A stretch of DNA of 64,000 nucleotides from Methanofollis fontis (GCF_004297185.1 NZ_PGCL01000002.1:62001-126000), one strand, 5' to 3'; positions 27,827 through 36,834 are shown, counted from the first letter of the stretch. A program made the numbers and translations. Notes: generated from the letters alone by a model not told the origin.

Positions 27827-28972
27827 ATGCAACCAGAACCCGATTACCGCCAGCTCGATGCGGAATATGTGATGCGGGTCTTTTCCCGCGATCTGATGAT
27901 GGTCCGTGGCGAGGGGGCGCGGCTGTGGGACGATCGCGGCAACGAATACATTGACTGTGTGGCCGGCATCGCCGTCTGCTCCACCGGTCACGCCCACCCG
28001 CGGGTGGCGGCGGCGATCGGCGAGCAGGCACAGAACCTGATCCATGTCTCCAACCACTATTATATCCCCGGGCAGGCGGAGCTTGCACGCCGCCTGGTCG
28101 GGATCACCGGCATGGAGGGGGGGCGCGTCTTCTTCTCCAATTCCGGCACCGAGGCGACGGAGGCGGCACTGAAACTGGCGCGGGTCAGGAGCGGACGGAC
28201 ACGATTTCTTGCATTTACCAACGGATTCCACGGCAGGACCTGCGGTGCGCTCTCGACGACCTTCAAGCCCTCCATCCGAACTCCCTTCCTCCCCCTCCCC
28301 TATGAATGCTCGTTTGCCGATTACGGCGACCTTGAGAGTGTCGATGAGATGCTGGACGGATCGGTGGCGGCGGTGATCGTCGAATCAGTCCAGGGTGAGG
28401 GGGGCGTGGTGCCGGCACCAGCGGGTTTCCTGAGTGGACTGCGGAGACTCTGCGACGATGCCGGCAGCCTGCTGATCCTGGACGAGGTGCAGACCGGCTT
28501 TGGCCGGACGGGGAGATGGTTCGGTTACCAGCATGATGAGATCACCCCTGATATCGTCACGATGGCAAAGGGGATCGGCAGCGGCTTCCCGATGGGGGCG
28601 ATCGTGGCGCGTGAGGGGCTGGAGTTCAGGCCGGGCGAGCACGGGGGAACCTATGTCGGCGGCCCTCTGGCCTGCGCCGCCGGGAACGCCACAATCGATA
28701 TCATCGAGGAGATCCTTCCTGATATCCGGCGGAAAGGCGATCTCTTTGCAGAGGCGCTCTCCGCCTATAATCCCCGGCATGCCGGGCTGATGCTGGGCAT
28801 TACGGTCGGCGAGCGGTGCGGGGATGTGCAGCGGCGCTGCCAGGAGAACGGTGTGCTTGTCAACTGCACGAACGGGCATATCAGGATCGTCCCGCCGCTG
28901 GTGATCACTGATGAAGAGATTGAGAAGGCTGCGGAGGTGATTGATGAGGCGCTCTGTTCGGTCGTGCTATGA
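27827..28972 (+). CDS. class III aminotransferase, acetylornithine type (copy 2)
   Basis: A second ArgD-like enzyme of 381 residues from ATG 27827; GTG 27800, overlapping the stop of copy 1, is also possible, but alignment with copy 1 (DYRQLDAEYVMRVFSRDLMMV against HYRELDARYFMPAFSRAIEIV) supports the later start. The PLP lysine is in TMAKGIGSGFPMGA and the pocket in LILDEVQTGFGRTGRWF. The two copies are alike along their whole length and probably arose by tandem duplication, but differ in the substrate-side segments (STTFKPSIRTPFLPLPYEC here). It may serve a related substrate such as ornithine, lysine-pathway or polyamine intermediates (inference). Confidence 0.82.
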   Translation: MQPEPDYRQLDAEYVMRVFSRDLMMVRGEGARLWDDRGNEYIDCVAGIAVCSTGHAHPRVAAAIGEQAQNLIHVSNHYYIPGQAELARRLVGITGMEGGRVFFSNSGTEATEAALKLARVRSGRTRFLAFTNGFHGRTCGALSTTFKPSIRTPFLPLPYECSFADYGDLESVDEMLDGSVAAVIVESVQGEGGVVPAPAGFLSGLRRLCDDAGSLLILDEVQTGFGRTGRWFGYQHDEITPDIVTMAKGIGSGFPMGAIVAREGLEFRPGEHGGTYVGGPLACAAGNATIDIIEEILPDIRRKGDLFAEALSAYNPRHAGLMLGITVGERCGDVQRRCQENGVLVNCTNGHIRIVPPLVITDEEIEKAAEVIDEALCSVVL

Positions 28973-30002
28973 CGGTGAGGGGGGCTATGTGTTTGCCGAG
29001 AGCCCTGACGCTATCGCACGAAAAAAAGGCATTTCACAAATCGCACGGCTTGCGAGCAATGAAAACCCCTTCCCGCCGCCGGAAACGGTGATCGAGGCCG
29101 GCGTGGCGGCGCTCAGGCAGGCGAACCGCTATCCTGAGGCGTCCCCGGAACGGCTGATGGCGGCGCTCAGGCGGTGCCACGGCGAGTACTCGTTTATCAT
29201 CGGGAACGGCATGGATGGTGTGATCGAGACGGTGATCCGGACCGTGGTGGACCCGGGTGACCGGGTGGTGATCTCCACCCCGACCTTCTCCTTCTATGGG
29301 CTTGCGGCCACCGCACAGGGTGCGCGGGTCGTCCAGGTGCCGCGGGAGGCGGACTTCTCGGTGGACCCCGGACGCTTTGCCGAGGCCTGTCGGGGGGCGA
29401 AGGTCGCCTTCCTCTGCTCGCCGAACAACCCCACCGGCAATGCCTGCCCCATCGAGACGGTGCGCGAGATCCTGGATGCGACCGACTGCCTCCTCTTCCT
29501 GGACAATGCCTACGTCGAATTCTCTGATATCGACTACCGCCCCCTGATGCGGGACTACGACACCCTCATCGAGGGGAGGACGATGTCGAAGATCTATTCG
29601 CTGGCCGGACTGCGTTTCGGCTATGCATTTGTGCCGCCATGGCTTGCGCCCCACCTGAACCGGGCGGGCACGCCCTTTGCGGTCAACGCCGTGGCATGCG
29701 CAGCGGCGGAGGCGGCGCTGGGTGAGGCGGGGCACATCGAGCGTACCGCCACCCATGTGCGGCGGTGGCGCGAGCGCTTCGTCTCCGCCATCCCCTTTCC
29801 GGTGCTGCCCTCGGACGCCAACTTCGTGCTCATCGACGTGGCCCCGCTCGGCGGGGACGAGGCGTCGGCCCGCCTTGCCGAACAGGGAATCATCGTGCGC
29901 TCGTGCCGGAGTTTCCCCGGGCTTGAGGACCGGTATATCAGGGTGAGCATCGGGGAAGACTGGGAGAATGAACGCTTCCTGGCCGGGATTACACAACTAT
30001 GA
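28944..30002 (+). CDS. hisC: histidinol-phosphate aminotransferase
   Basis: A 352-residue class I/II aminotransferase that converts imidazole acetol-phosphate to histidinol phosphate. Typical segments are LASNENPFPPPETVIEA near the N-terminus, the nucleotide/PLP region FIIGNGMDGVIETVIRT, FLCSPNNPTGNACP, and the PLP lysine in GRTMSKIYSLAGLRFGYAF. It starts at ATG 28944 inside the end of the preceding aminotransferase gene (29-base overlap; an in-frame TTG lies just before it). hisD is elsewhere in the window, so histidine genes are scattered as usual in archaea. Confidence 0.88.
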   Translation: MRRSVRSCYDGEGGYVFAESPDAIARKKGISQIARLASNENPFPPPETVIEAGVAALRQANRYPEASPERLMAALRRCHGEYSFIIGNGMDGVIETVIRTVVDPGDRVVISTPTFSFYGLAATAQGARVVQVPREADFSVDPGRFAEACRGAKVAFLCSPNNPTGNACPIETVREILDATDCLLFLDNAYVEFSDIDYRPLMRDYDTLIEGRTMSKIYSLAGLRFGYAFVPPWLAPHLNRAGTPFAVNAVACAAAEAALGEAGHIERTATHVRRWRERFVSAIPFPVLPSDANFVLIDVAPLGGDEASARLAEQGIIVRSCRSFPGLEDRYIRVSIGEDWENERFLAGITQL

Positions 30003-30511
30003 TGACCTGCATCACCGGCACGCCCGGTACCGGAAAGAGCACGGTGGCCACCGAACTGGAGCGGCGCGGCCATCGGGTCGTGCGGGCAGGGGAGACGGTC
30101 GGCGCCTATCTCCTGGGGGACGACCCTGAACGTGAGACCCATGTCGTGGACGCCGAAGCCTGGGCGGCGGCGTTCACCCCTGTGGATGGTATCGTCGAGG
30201 GGCACCTCGCCCATCTGCTCGGGTGCGACCGTGTCGTCGTGCTCAGGTGCCGGCCCGACCTGCTGACAGAACGCCTCGCCCGCCGGGGGTATGGACAGGA
30301 GAAGATCAGGGAGAACGCCGAGGCCGAGGCCCTGGACGTGATCCTGATCGAGACGCTGGAGAGGCACACTGATGAGGCGGTGCTGGAGGTCGATGTCACC
30401 GATATGAGTGTATCCGGGATCGCCGATCAGATTGAGGGATTCGTGGCAGGGAGGGTACCGCCCGCCTCCGGGCTGGTGGACTGGTCATTCTGGCTGCTGG
30501 AGGGGGCATGA
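29999..30511 (+). CDS. AK6/Fap7-type adenylate kinase-like protein
   Basis: The 170-residue NTPase has a P-loop TGTPGTGKSTV (residues about 6-16), DAEAWAAAFTPVDGIVEGHLAHLL, a lid-like LVVLRCRPDLLTERLARRGY with the two conserved Arg, and NAEAEALDVI. These features mark the archaeal AK6/Fap7 family, linked to ribosome small-subunit assembly and nucleoside monophosphate phosphorylation. It overlaps hisC by 4 bases and the next gene by 4 bases, so expression is coupled. It is about the usual length. Confidence 0.85.
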   Translation: MMTCITGTPGTGKSTVATELERRGHRVVRAGETVGAYLLGDDPERETHVVDAEAWAAAFTPVDGIVEGHLAHLLGCDRVVVLRCRPDLLTERLARRGYGQEKIRENAEAEALDVILIETLERHTDEAVLEVDVTDMSVSGIADQIEGFVAGRVPPASGLVDWSFWLLEGA

Positions 30512-31101
30512 CCCTCGACCGCTTCCGCCCCTATGTGGCCGGTCTCATCGATCCGCCGGTCCGCCTCTCGGTCAGGCTCGGGCTCACCCCGAACTTCTTC
30601 TCGGTCGCCGCCCTTCTGGCGGCGTTTGCGGCTGGGTATGCGTTCTACCTGGGCTGGATCGCTGCCGCCGTGCTGCTGGTGGCCGGGAACGCCGTCTTCG
30701 ACGCCCTTGACGGTGCGCTGGCGCGGGAGCTGAAGATCGCAAGCCTGCGCGGCGATTTCATCGACCATGTCTCAGACCGCTATGCCGATATCGTGATCAT
30801 CGTCGGCATATTTGCCGGGGGGGCGGCATCCTGGCAGATCGGGGTTTTCGCCCTCACCGGCGTATTGATGTCCTCGTATATGGGTACACAGGCGCAGGCC
30901 CTGGGCGTCGGGCGATATTATGGTGGCATCCTCGGCCGCGCCGACCGCCTGGTGCTGCTGATCATCGCCGGTGTGCTGGACCTGGTCGTCGGATCACCGG
31001 TCTTTGGCCTCCCCTATCTCGGCTGGCTCCTCGTCATCTTCGGCGTCCTCGGGCACTATACCGCCCTGCAGCGTATCCTGTATGTGTGGAAGCGGATCTG
31101 A
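30508..31101 (+). CDS. CDP-alcohol phosphatidyltransferase, archaetidylinositol-phosphate synthase type
   Basis: A 197-residue membrane enzyme with about five to six hydrophobic segments and the family signature D-A-L-D-G-A-L-A-R followed by G-DFI-D-HVS-D (residues about 73-97), which binds Mg2+ and the CDP-archaeol. It probably makes archaetidylinositol phosphate, a phospholipid precursor in archaea, though related enzymes use glycerol or serine. It is the last gene of the pyrG-led run and ends before a T-tract. Confidence 0.8.
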   Translation: MTLDRFRPYVAGLIDPPVRLSVRLGLTPNFFSVAALLAAFAAGYAFYLGWIAAAVLLVAGNAVFDALDGALARELKIASLRGDFIDHVSDRYADIVIIVGIFAGGAASWQIGVFALTGVLMSSYMGTQAQALGVGRYYGGILGRADRLVLLIIAGVLDLVVGSPVFGLPYLGWLLVIFGVLGHYTALQRILYVWKRI

Positions 31102-31112
31102 GAGATTTTCCC

Positions 31113-31120
31113 TTTTTTTT
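31113..31120 (+). terminator. T-tract terminator of the pyrG-led operon
   Basis: Eight T residues start 12 bases after the phosphatidyltransferase stop, followed by another T-rich stretch near 31130. The convergent deacetylase-like gene ends at 31156. Confidence 0.55.
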
Positions 31121-31155
31121 GTCTATCTGTTTTTCCGTGAGGGGAGGGTCCCATA

Positions 31156-32484
31156 TTATCGGCCATCGGAGGTCTCCACAATATACAGGTGCCCCTGTTC
31201 ACCCTGAAATGTAGTGAGTGATCCGCTTCTCTCTACGTCACAGCGCATCGGTGTCTGATCGGGTGAGACATCGGTCACCGTGATCGCTCCTGCGCGAGTA
31301 TTTTCTGATCTGAAGGGGATGAGATGGCTGTATCGACATTCCTGAAGGTCGATGAAGTAGGTGGAATCATCAATCTGTCCGGTCCGAATTGCGGGTTTGT
31401 CGATCTGCCAGTAATATGCCTCTCTGAGGGTCATGAACTGGACATTCTTCCCGGTGAGATAGCGGATTATTTGATCGAACTGTTCGGTTCTGGTGGCATT
31501 GAGGCGACCCCCCTCATCAAGAAATGACCAGTCATGCAGGTAGATTAGATAAAATTCCTCTGATGAGGTGTTGAATTCATCAAAACTCCTGAAAAAATCC
31601 TCATAACTCCTGTGCATGGGGGGGGAGTAACTGGATTCGTATTCAAAACTGCTGATAAAATTGGTCAGATAACAGGGATAACCGGTCATATCGGTGATGA
31701 TCGCATATCCATGCATTCTGGCTGCCCGGGATGTGTCCACATTCCCGCTGCTTTTCGGGGGCACAAAGGATGTCGGGCGGTAATTGAGGAGATCTTCGAT
31801 GATTGCGGTCCCGCATCCGATCAGGTGGGACTGCTCTTCATAGGATAGGGGAAAAAAGGATTCATGCGCGTATCCATGTGTTGCGAACTCCACCCGACTT
31901 CGGTCGAGTGTATTTAAATATTGGGCGGTTTCCGGATATTTTGCCAGTTCTGCCGGGATAATTGCAAATGTGACCTTGATATCGTCTTCGGCACGGGTGG
32001 CGATCCACCTGACTGCAGGAAGAGCGGTGGCGTTGCCAACATCGTCGTCCCGGATGATGACTTTTTTTGTATAAAAGGGATTGTTCTCGTCCATTGATGC
32101 CATCATCAGGTAGCTGTCTTTCAATTCTTCACCCCACCGTGTCTGGATGATGGTGGTCTGATGGACCACTGCATAGGCGGTGAAGGTCAGCATCCCGGCA
32201 AGAACGATTGACAGGACGATCAGGACCACGGCATCTGCCTTGTTGAGATCGGATCGTTGCTGTCCATGGTCTGTCTGCCTGAGGAGGATGAGAGATGCTC
32301 CGACGGAGAGCAGAACCATTCCGGGTATGAGAAGCGGAATAATGATGCCGTGTACACTCAGGAGGGGGAATGTATCCACGAATCCCGGTGCTATTGCCAC
32401 AAGAGTGATACACAGACCTGCAAGAACGACCCCGCTATAAAACCGGCTTCGACCGTCCATCCTGCTCCTTCCTGATGTTTCCAT
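31156..32484 (-). CDS. membrane-anchored polysaccharide-deacetylase-like protein
   Basis: Three hydrophobic segments near the N-terminus (residues about 15-35, 43-63, 78-100) anchor a large outer domain with NodB/DUF2334-like features: VIIRDDDVGN with the paired Asp, FATHGYAHESFFPLS with two His, and a late LIYLHDW. These residues form the metal site in this fold. Such proteins may remove acetyl groups from cell-surface glycans or act as peptide or sugar hydrolases. Base use is a little more AT-rich than its neighbours. Start Met1 (32484) or Met9 (32460); the second fits the membrane topology equally well. Confidence 0.7.
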   Translation of the reverse strand: METSGRSRMDGRSRFYSGVVLAGLCITLVAIAPGFVDTFPLLSVHGIIIPLLIPGMVLLSVGASLILLRQTDHGQQRSDLNKADAVVLIVLSIVLAGMLTFTAYAVVHQTTIIQTRWGEELKDSYLMMASMDENNPFYTKKVIIRDDDVGNATALPAVRWIATRAEDDIKVTFAIIPAELAKYPETAQYLNTLDRSRVEFATHGYAHESFFPLSYEEQSHLIGCGTAIIEDLLNYRPTSFVPPKSSGNVDTSRAARMHGYAIITDMTGYPCYLTNFISSFEYESSYSPPMHRSYEDFFRSFDEFNTSSEEFYLIYLHDWSFLDEGGRLNATRTEQFDQIIRYLTGKNVQFMTLREAYYWQIDKPAIRTGQIDDSTYFIDLQECRYSHLIPFRSENTRAGAITVTDVSPDQTPMRCDVERSGSLTTFQGEQGHLYIVETSDGR

Positions 32485-32652
32485 GTATTAATCTTTTCTG
32501 AATGGAATCATCGGGACGGGGGCCGCATTGAAAAATCACCTCATGCCGCGTCCTCAGGGGTGTGCATGAGCGAGGACATGGGCATATCAGATAGGATCCT
32601 GTTCGGTCCCGTTGATATGCCCTTCCTCTGTTCTGTCATCGGGGAGAGAGGG

Positions 32653-33654
32653 TTAAAACCAGGCGTCCAGCGTGCGCTGTCCAGACCGCACACCGATCTT
32701 TTCGAGTGCCGCCTCCACCCTGCCTGTTGAGAAGGCGTATTCGTCACAGAGCATCCCGATGATCCCCTCTCTGTCTGCTTCTCCCCACTCGAGGCGGTAA
32801 TCGGTCGAGACCGGGGGGTTGAGGAAGAAGGAGCGCACCGGTTCGGGATCGAACTCAGGGGCTTTCTCCTCCAGCACTTTCTCGAACTCTCCCTTTCCGA
32901 CAATCTTCAGGGCGGTCTTCGCCCCGACCCCCCGTATCCCCGGGTTGAAATCGGTCCCGACAAGGATGGCGATCTCGACGAGCTGTTCCCGGTCCAGGGA
33001 GAGACCATTGAGGACGGCGGCAAGTTCGATCCGTTCGGGCCTGACCACGACCGTCCTACCACGGAACCGCCGTTTCCCGGAGACCGTCAGGTTTCGGACC
33101 AGCGAAGGGGCGCCAAAGAGGAGGGCATCGTAATCCTGTGATGCGGCGGCTGAAACGTCCCCCTGCATTGCCATATACGCCGCCTGGGCCTCTCCCTCGC
33201 TCGGCGCAACACACCAGGGGATGCCCATCAGGTCGAGCAGGCGCTCGGACGACGCGATGATCGCATCGTCGATACGGGCCGACTGCCGGGCCTGCCGATA
33301 GGCCTCCTCGGTGTCCCCGCGGACCAGTGCCTCCTTCCAGCGTTCACCTGCGGCGTCCCTCACCTCGCGGCGTTTTGCCACGGTTTCGGCCTTCAGGTCC
33401 GGGGGCGCGCCGTCGAAGACATAGACCGGGCGCATCCCGCTCTCCAGGAAGTTGATGTTCCTGAAGAACAGTCCCGAGAGATGGGACGTGATCCGTCCCT
33501 CGCCGTCCATCAGGGGCGTGCCGTCAGGCTGCCTGATGATCGTCAGAAACTGGTAGAGTGCATTGAATGCATCCACGGCAATGGCGCCACGGAGGGTTCC
33601 GGGGTCCACATCCTGCCGATAGTCCTCAAGAATATCCCTGAGTGCAACACCCAT
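32653..33654 (-). CDS. fen: flap endonuclease 1
   Basis: The 333-residue enzyme removes 5' flaps in DNA replication and repair. Active-site acids are seen in AIAVDAFNALYQF, in the YVFDGAPPDLKAETV region, in WCVAPSEGEAQAAYMA and ASQDYDALLFGAP, and the helix-hairpin-helix-like segment LVGTDFNPGIRGVGAKTALKI. The C-terminal QRTLDAWF matches a PCNA-binding PIP box. Length is normal. The gene is followed on its strand by no other coding frame; the 168 bases up to the deacetylase-like gene hold nothing I can support. Confidence 0.95.
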   Translation of the reverse strand: MGVALRDILEDYRQDVDPGTLRGAIAVDAFNALYQFLTIIRQPDGTPLMDGEGRITSHLSGLFFRNINFLESGMRPVYVFDGAPPDLKAETVAKRREVRDAAGERWKEALVRGDTEEAYRQARQSARIDDAIIASSERLLDLMGIPWCVAPSEGEAQAAYMAMQGDVSAAASQDYDALLFGAPSLVRNLTVSGKRRFRGRTVVVRPERIELAAVLNGLSLDREQLVEIAILVGTDFNPGIRGVGAKTALKIVGKGEFEKVLEEKAPEFDPEPVRSFFLNPPVSTDYRLEWGEADREGIIGMLCDEYAFSTGRVEAALEKIGVRSGQRTLDAWF

Positions 33655-33671
33655 GTTCGATCAAAAAATGG

Positions 33672-33986
33672 TTATCTGTACATCCTGCGAGAGAGATCGC
33701 TTACTGTCGCATCGATGTGCTGCACCGTATTGTCGTATTTCTGTGCCATCATATTGGATATCTCCTCAAGGTTCACCCGCATCGTCCGCTCCCGGGCGAT
33801 GACGCTGGCATCGAGGCGCTGTATTTTATACCCGAGGGAGAGAAAGAGCCCGCCCAGGGAGAGCATCATCAGGGTCACCGCCACCGCCATGGTCAGGTCC
33901 TGCCAGACCCGCCAGACCAGTACAAGGGTGGAGACGACAAGAAGGATTGTGAGAACAATGTCAACGATGACTTCACGGATCTCCAT
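33672..33986 (-). CDS. small two-segment membrane protein
   Basis: From ATG 33986 the product has 104 residues: two membrane segments (VIVDIVLTILLVVSTLVLVW and MAVAVTLMMLSLGGLFLSLG) and a charged helical C-terminal part (NLEEISNMMAQKYDNTVQHI). An upstream ATG at 34043 would add 19 residues overlapping the divergent gene start and is unlikely. I recognise no named family. It is 17 bases upstream of fen on the same strand, so they may be co-transcribed, and it is divergent from the presenilin-like protease gene. Confidence 0.6.
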   Translation of the reverse strand: MEIREVIVDIVLTILLVVSTLVLVWRVWQDLTMAVAVTLMMLSLGGLFLSLGYKIQRLDASVIARERTMRVNLEEISNMMAQKYDNTVQHIDATVSDLSRRMYR

Positions 33987-34042
33987 GCTTTTAGATGATA
34001 ACGAACCATTAATTAATCTAACGATACTAGAAGAGGTCTGCA

Positions 34043-34951
34043 ATGGATATCAGGAATAACGCCCCCCTCTTTGCGATGCCGGTCATGCTTCTTGTGGTCG
34101 AGGCGATCGCGATCCTTCTCGCTCTCCCCCTGCAGTCTGCAGGCGTCGCCGCCTTCGAAGACCCGACATCGGTTGCAAATCCATTTATCTTCCTGGGGAT
34201 CCTGCTCGTCTTCACCCTGCTCATGCTCCTGCTGATCAGGCTGGGCGGGAAGCGGGTGATCCTTGCACTGATAGCAGTCTCGATATTTTTCACCTTCTAC
34301 TACGTCTTCTGGACATTCTCAAGCCTTCTGGCAGGGCCCGGCCTCTATGGTGTCATCGGGGCACTCTGTATGGCCGCGGGAGCAACCGCCCTCCTCTTTC
34401 TCTACCCGGAATGGTATGTGATCGACGGCCTCGGTCTTCTGATTGCAGGGGGGGTCGCCTCGATCTTCGGGATATCGCTTGCTGTCCTGCCGGTGGTCAT
34501 CCTTCTCACGCTGCTCGCCGTCTATGACGCCCTCTCAGTCTATCGGACAAAACACATGATCACCCTGGCCGAAGGGATCATCGACATGAAGACCCCCATC
34601 CTGTTTGTGATCCCGAAACGCATGGACTACTCCTACAGACGCGAGGGGATGGACCTTGCCGAGAAAAAAGAAGAGCGAGGGGCCTTCATCATGGGGATGG
34701 GGGACCTGATCATGCCTTCCATTCTGGTGGTATCCGCGCAGGTCTTTCTTCCCGGAGCAGCGATTGGACCACTCTCAATCCCTTCAATCGGGGCAATCGT
34801 AGGTTCAATCGCCGGTATGGCGCTGCTCCTTCACTTTGTGCTCTCAGGGAAGCCTCAGGCCGGTCTCCCGCCCCTCAATGGTGGTGCCATCCTCGGTTTC
34901 CTCATCGGGTGCGCACTGAGCGGGAGCTGGGGATGGCTCACGATACTGTGA
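34043..34951 (+). CDS. presenilin-like intramembrane aspartyl protease
   Basis: The 302-residue protein has about nine hydrophobic segments. The catalytic pair of the presenilin/signal-peptide-peptidase family is visible: VYDALSVY (YD, residue about 169) and GMGDLIMP (GxGD, about 226). The C-terminal PAL motif is altered: the expected place reads AGLPPLNGGAILGF. Archaeal homologues cleave membrane-spanning peptides; substrates here are unknown. ATTAATTAATC about 30 bases before the ATG may be the TATA box. Its last 108 bases are antisense to the end of the GTPase gene on the other strand. Confidence 0.8.
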   Translation: MDIRNNAPLFAMPVMLLVVEAIAILLALPLQSAGVAAFEDPTSVANPFIFLGILLVFTLLMLLLIRLGGKRVILALIAVSIFFTFYYVFWTFSSLLAGPGLYGVIGALCMAAGATALLFLYPEWYVIDGLGLLIAGGVASIFGISLAVLPVVILLTLLAVYDALSVYRTKHMITLAEGIIDMKTPILFVIPKRMDYSYRREGMDLAEKKEERGAFIMGMGDLIMPSILVVSAQVFLPGAAIGPLSIPSIGAIVGSIAGMALLLHFVLSGKPQAGLPPLNGGAILGFLIGCALSGSWGWLTIL

Positions 34952-35866
34952 TCTGATCAGGTCCAGCATCCCCTCAACACCCTCGCCGGTGGCAGTCGAC
35001 ATGGCAGGACGGTCCCCGGTCGAGGTGATGTCCGCCTTGTTATCAACCACGATCATCGGAACCTCCGCCATCTTTTCAATGATTGAGAGGAGGCGATACT
35101 GGTCCTCGATCGGGTAGCCGCAATACTCGCTCGGGTCAAGGATGAACAGGATCAGGTCCGCCGTATGAACGATGGCCGAGATCGCCTGCTCTTCGATAGC
35201 GTTGCGCTCCTCCTCGGGCCGGTTCAGGAGTCCGGGGGTGTCAAGGAACTGAATCCGATGGCGTCCTTCATACCGGTGCCCGACGATCACTCCCTTGGTG
35301 GTGAAGGGGTAGGATGCCACCTCTGGCGCCGCCGATGACACCTGCCTGATAAAGGACGATTTGCCCACATTCGGGTATCCGGCGATCACCACGGTAAACT
35401 CGTCGTCCCTGACATCGGGAAGTTTTCTGAGGACATTTCTGGCATCGTTGAGGAAACGAAGATCCCTATCGATCTGGTGGACGATGGATGCGATCCGTGC
35501 GACGGCGCGTTTTCGCATCGCTGCCGTATCCTCTGCACGCCGGATCCGCCTCCCTCCGTGTTCAAAACCCATGCGCTTTGTATGCATCGCCGCCCATCCA
35601 ACATTGCCGAGCGCCATCCGCAGGCGTTCAATCCCGAACAACGCCTCGACAGTGTCCCGATAGAAAGGAGGCTGGGCCTCAAACACCGGGAACGACTGGA
35701 TCACGTGGACCAGGCGGTCGTGGACTGCGCTCGAGACCGCCCGGACAAACTCCTCGTTGGCGCGATCCTTGTTGGCCTTTTTTCGCATTTTCGCGGCGGC
35801 ACGTCGGAAACTCCGGTCCAGTACTTCGTCGGCCGTTGGCACGGTCGGAATCCGTTCAAACTCCAA
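34844..35866 (-). CDS. NOG1/OBG-type GTPase
   Basis: From TTG 35866 (giving MEFERIPTVPTADEVLDRSF) the product is 340 residues. The GTPase motifs are G1 GYPNVGKSSF, G3 DTPGLLNRPEEERN and G4 VDNKADI. The N-terminal helical domain and overall order match archaeal NOG1, a factor of large ribosomal subunit assembly. An ATG at 35881 adds five residues but would leave almost no space after the TATA box at 35883-35892; the TTG start also matches the family. The last 30 residues (SPAPAQCAPDEETED...) are low complexity and antisense to the presenilin-like gene, which suggests a relaxed C-terminus. Confidence 0.88.
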   Translation of the reverse strand: MEFERIPTVPTADEVLDRSFRRAAAKMRKKANKDRANEEFVRAVSSAVHDRLVHVIQSFPVFEAQPPFYRDTVEALFGIERLRMALGNVGWAAMHTKRMGFEHGGRRIRRAEDTAAMRKRAVARIASIVHQIDRDLRFLNDARNVLRKLPDVRDDEFTVVIAGYPNVGKSSFIRQVSSAAPEVASYPFTTKGVIVGHRYEGRHRIQFLDTPGLLNRPEEERNAIEEQAISAIVHTADLILFILDPSEYCGYPIEDQYRLLSIIEKMAEVPMIVVDNKADITSTGDRPAMSTATGEGVEGMLDLIRSQYREPSPAPAQCAPDEETEDGTTIEGRETGLRLP

Positions 35867-35882
35867 GGCTCCCACAACCATG

Positions 35883-35892
35883 ATATTTATAG
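35883..35892. promoter_or_regulatory. shared bidirectional TATA-like box
   Basis: ATATTTATAG reads CTATAAATAT on the other strand. It is centred about 27 bases before the CBS gene ATG (35914) and about 22 bases before the GTPase TTG (35866), so a single AT box could serve both divergent, nearly leaderless genes. Confidence 0.5.
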
Positions 35893-35913
35893 TGGGTCAT
35901 AAAAAACTCCTGT

Positions 35914-36792
35914 ATGGATTTGTCTCTCATCCAGAAAGAGATACTCATCACACTTATCACCCTCTATCATCGCCACTCACGCGCCATCAAGGGCGAGGAG
36001 ATTGCCGAAGTCCTGAAACGCAACCCCGGGACGGTCCGAAACCAGATGCAGTCACTCAAGGCCCTGGGCCTTGTGGACGGCGTGCCGGGGCCGAAGGGTG
36101 GTTATAACCCCTCCACCAGTGCCTACACCGAACTCGATCTCGGCACGTATGATCGGGACTCCCATGTCATCATCAGCCGTGGGGGCATGGAGATACCGGG
36201 CGTGAACGCTGCGGAGATCGACTTCACCACCCTCTGCCACCCGGATATCTGTCATGCCCTCATCAAGATCATCGGCAGCGTGAAGGTCTTTGAGATCGGT
36301 GACGAGATCACCATCGGACCGACGCCGGTGAACAAACTGATGGTGAGGGGAGAGGTGTTTGGCAAGGATGAAGGACAGAGTTCGCTCCTTATCTCTATTA
36401 TTGAGATGATCTCCCTCCCGAAACAGTCCATTCGCCACTATATGAGTGCACCTCTCATCTCCCTCCCGCCGCATGCCACGCTTCATGATGCCATGCGGAC
36501 CTTTGCGCACAACCACATCCACGGCGCTCCGGTCATGGATGGGGATCGTCTTCTCGGTATCGTGACCCTGACCGATATCGCCTGCAGTTATGAACGCGGC
36601 ACCGATTTTTCCGCCGCGGTTACGGAGGTGATGACGCACGATGTTGTCAGGGCAGACGCAGATACCCCCTTTTATGACGTGATCCGGCGCTTCAAGGAGC
36701 GGGAGATCGGGAGACTGATCGTCGTTGATGAGGACAGACCGATCGGCATCATTACCCAGTCAGACATCATTGGAGTCTTCCCGGCACTATAA
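35914..36792 (+). CDS. HTH and CBS-domain regulator
   Basis: The 292-residue protein begins with a winged helix (residues about 10-65, IAEVLKRNPGTVRNQMQSLK, then GYNPSTSAY), has a middle region of about 95 residues, and ends with two CBS domains (about 175-290: MSAPLISLPPHATLHDAMRT and MTHDVVRADADTPFYDVIRR), each with the typical GIVT/GIIT strand-turn. CBS pairs usually bind adenosine nucleotides, so this may be a transcription regulator reading cell energy state (inference). Related methanogen genes are widely conserved but uncharacterised. Confidence 0.8.
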   Translation: MDLSLIQKEILITLITLYHRHSRAIKGEEIAEVLKRNPGTVRNQMQSLKALGLVDGVPGPKGGYNPSTSAYTELDLGTYDRDSHVIISRGGMEIPGVNAAEIDFTTLCHPDICHALIKIIGSVKVFEIGDEITIGPTPVNKLMVRGEVFGKDEGQSSLLISIIEMISLPKQSIRHYMSAPLISLPPHATLHDAMRTFAHNHIHGAPVMDGDRLLGIVTLTDIACSYERGTDFSAAVTEVMTHDVVRADADTPFYDVIRRFKEREIGRLIVVDEDRPIGIITQSDIIGVFPAL

Positions 36793-36834
36793 ACAGGGTG
36801 GTAACAGGCAGAAGTCGGAACAAACCACCCACAA

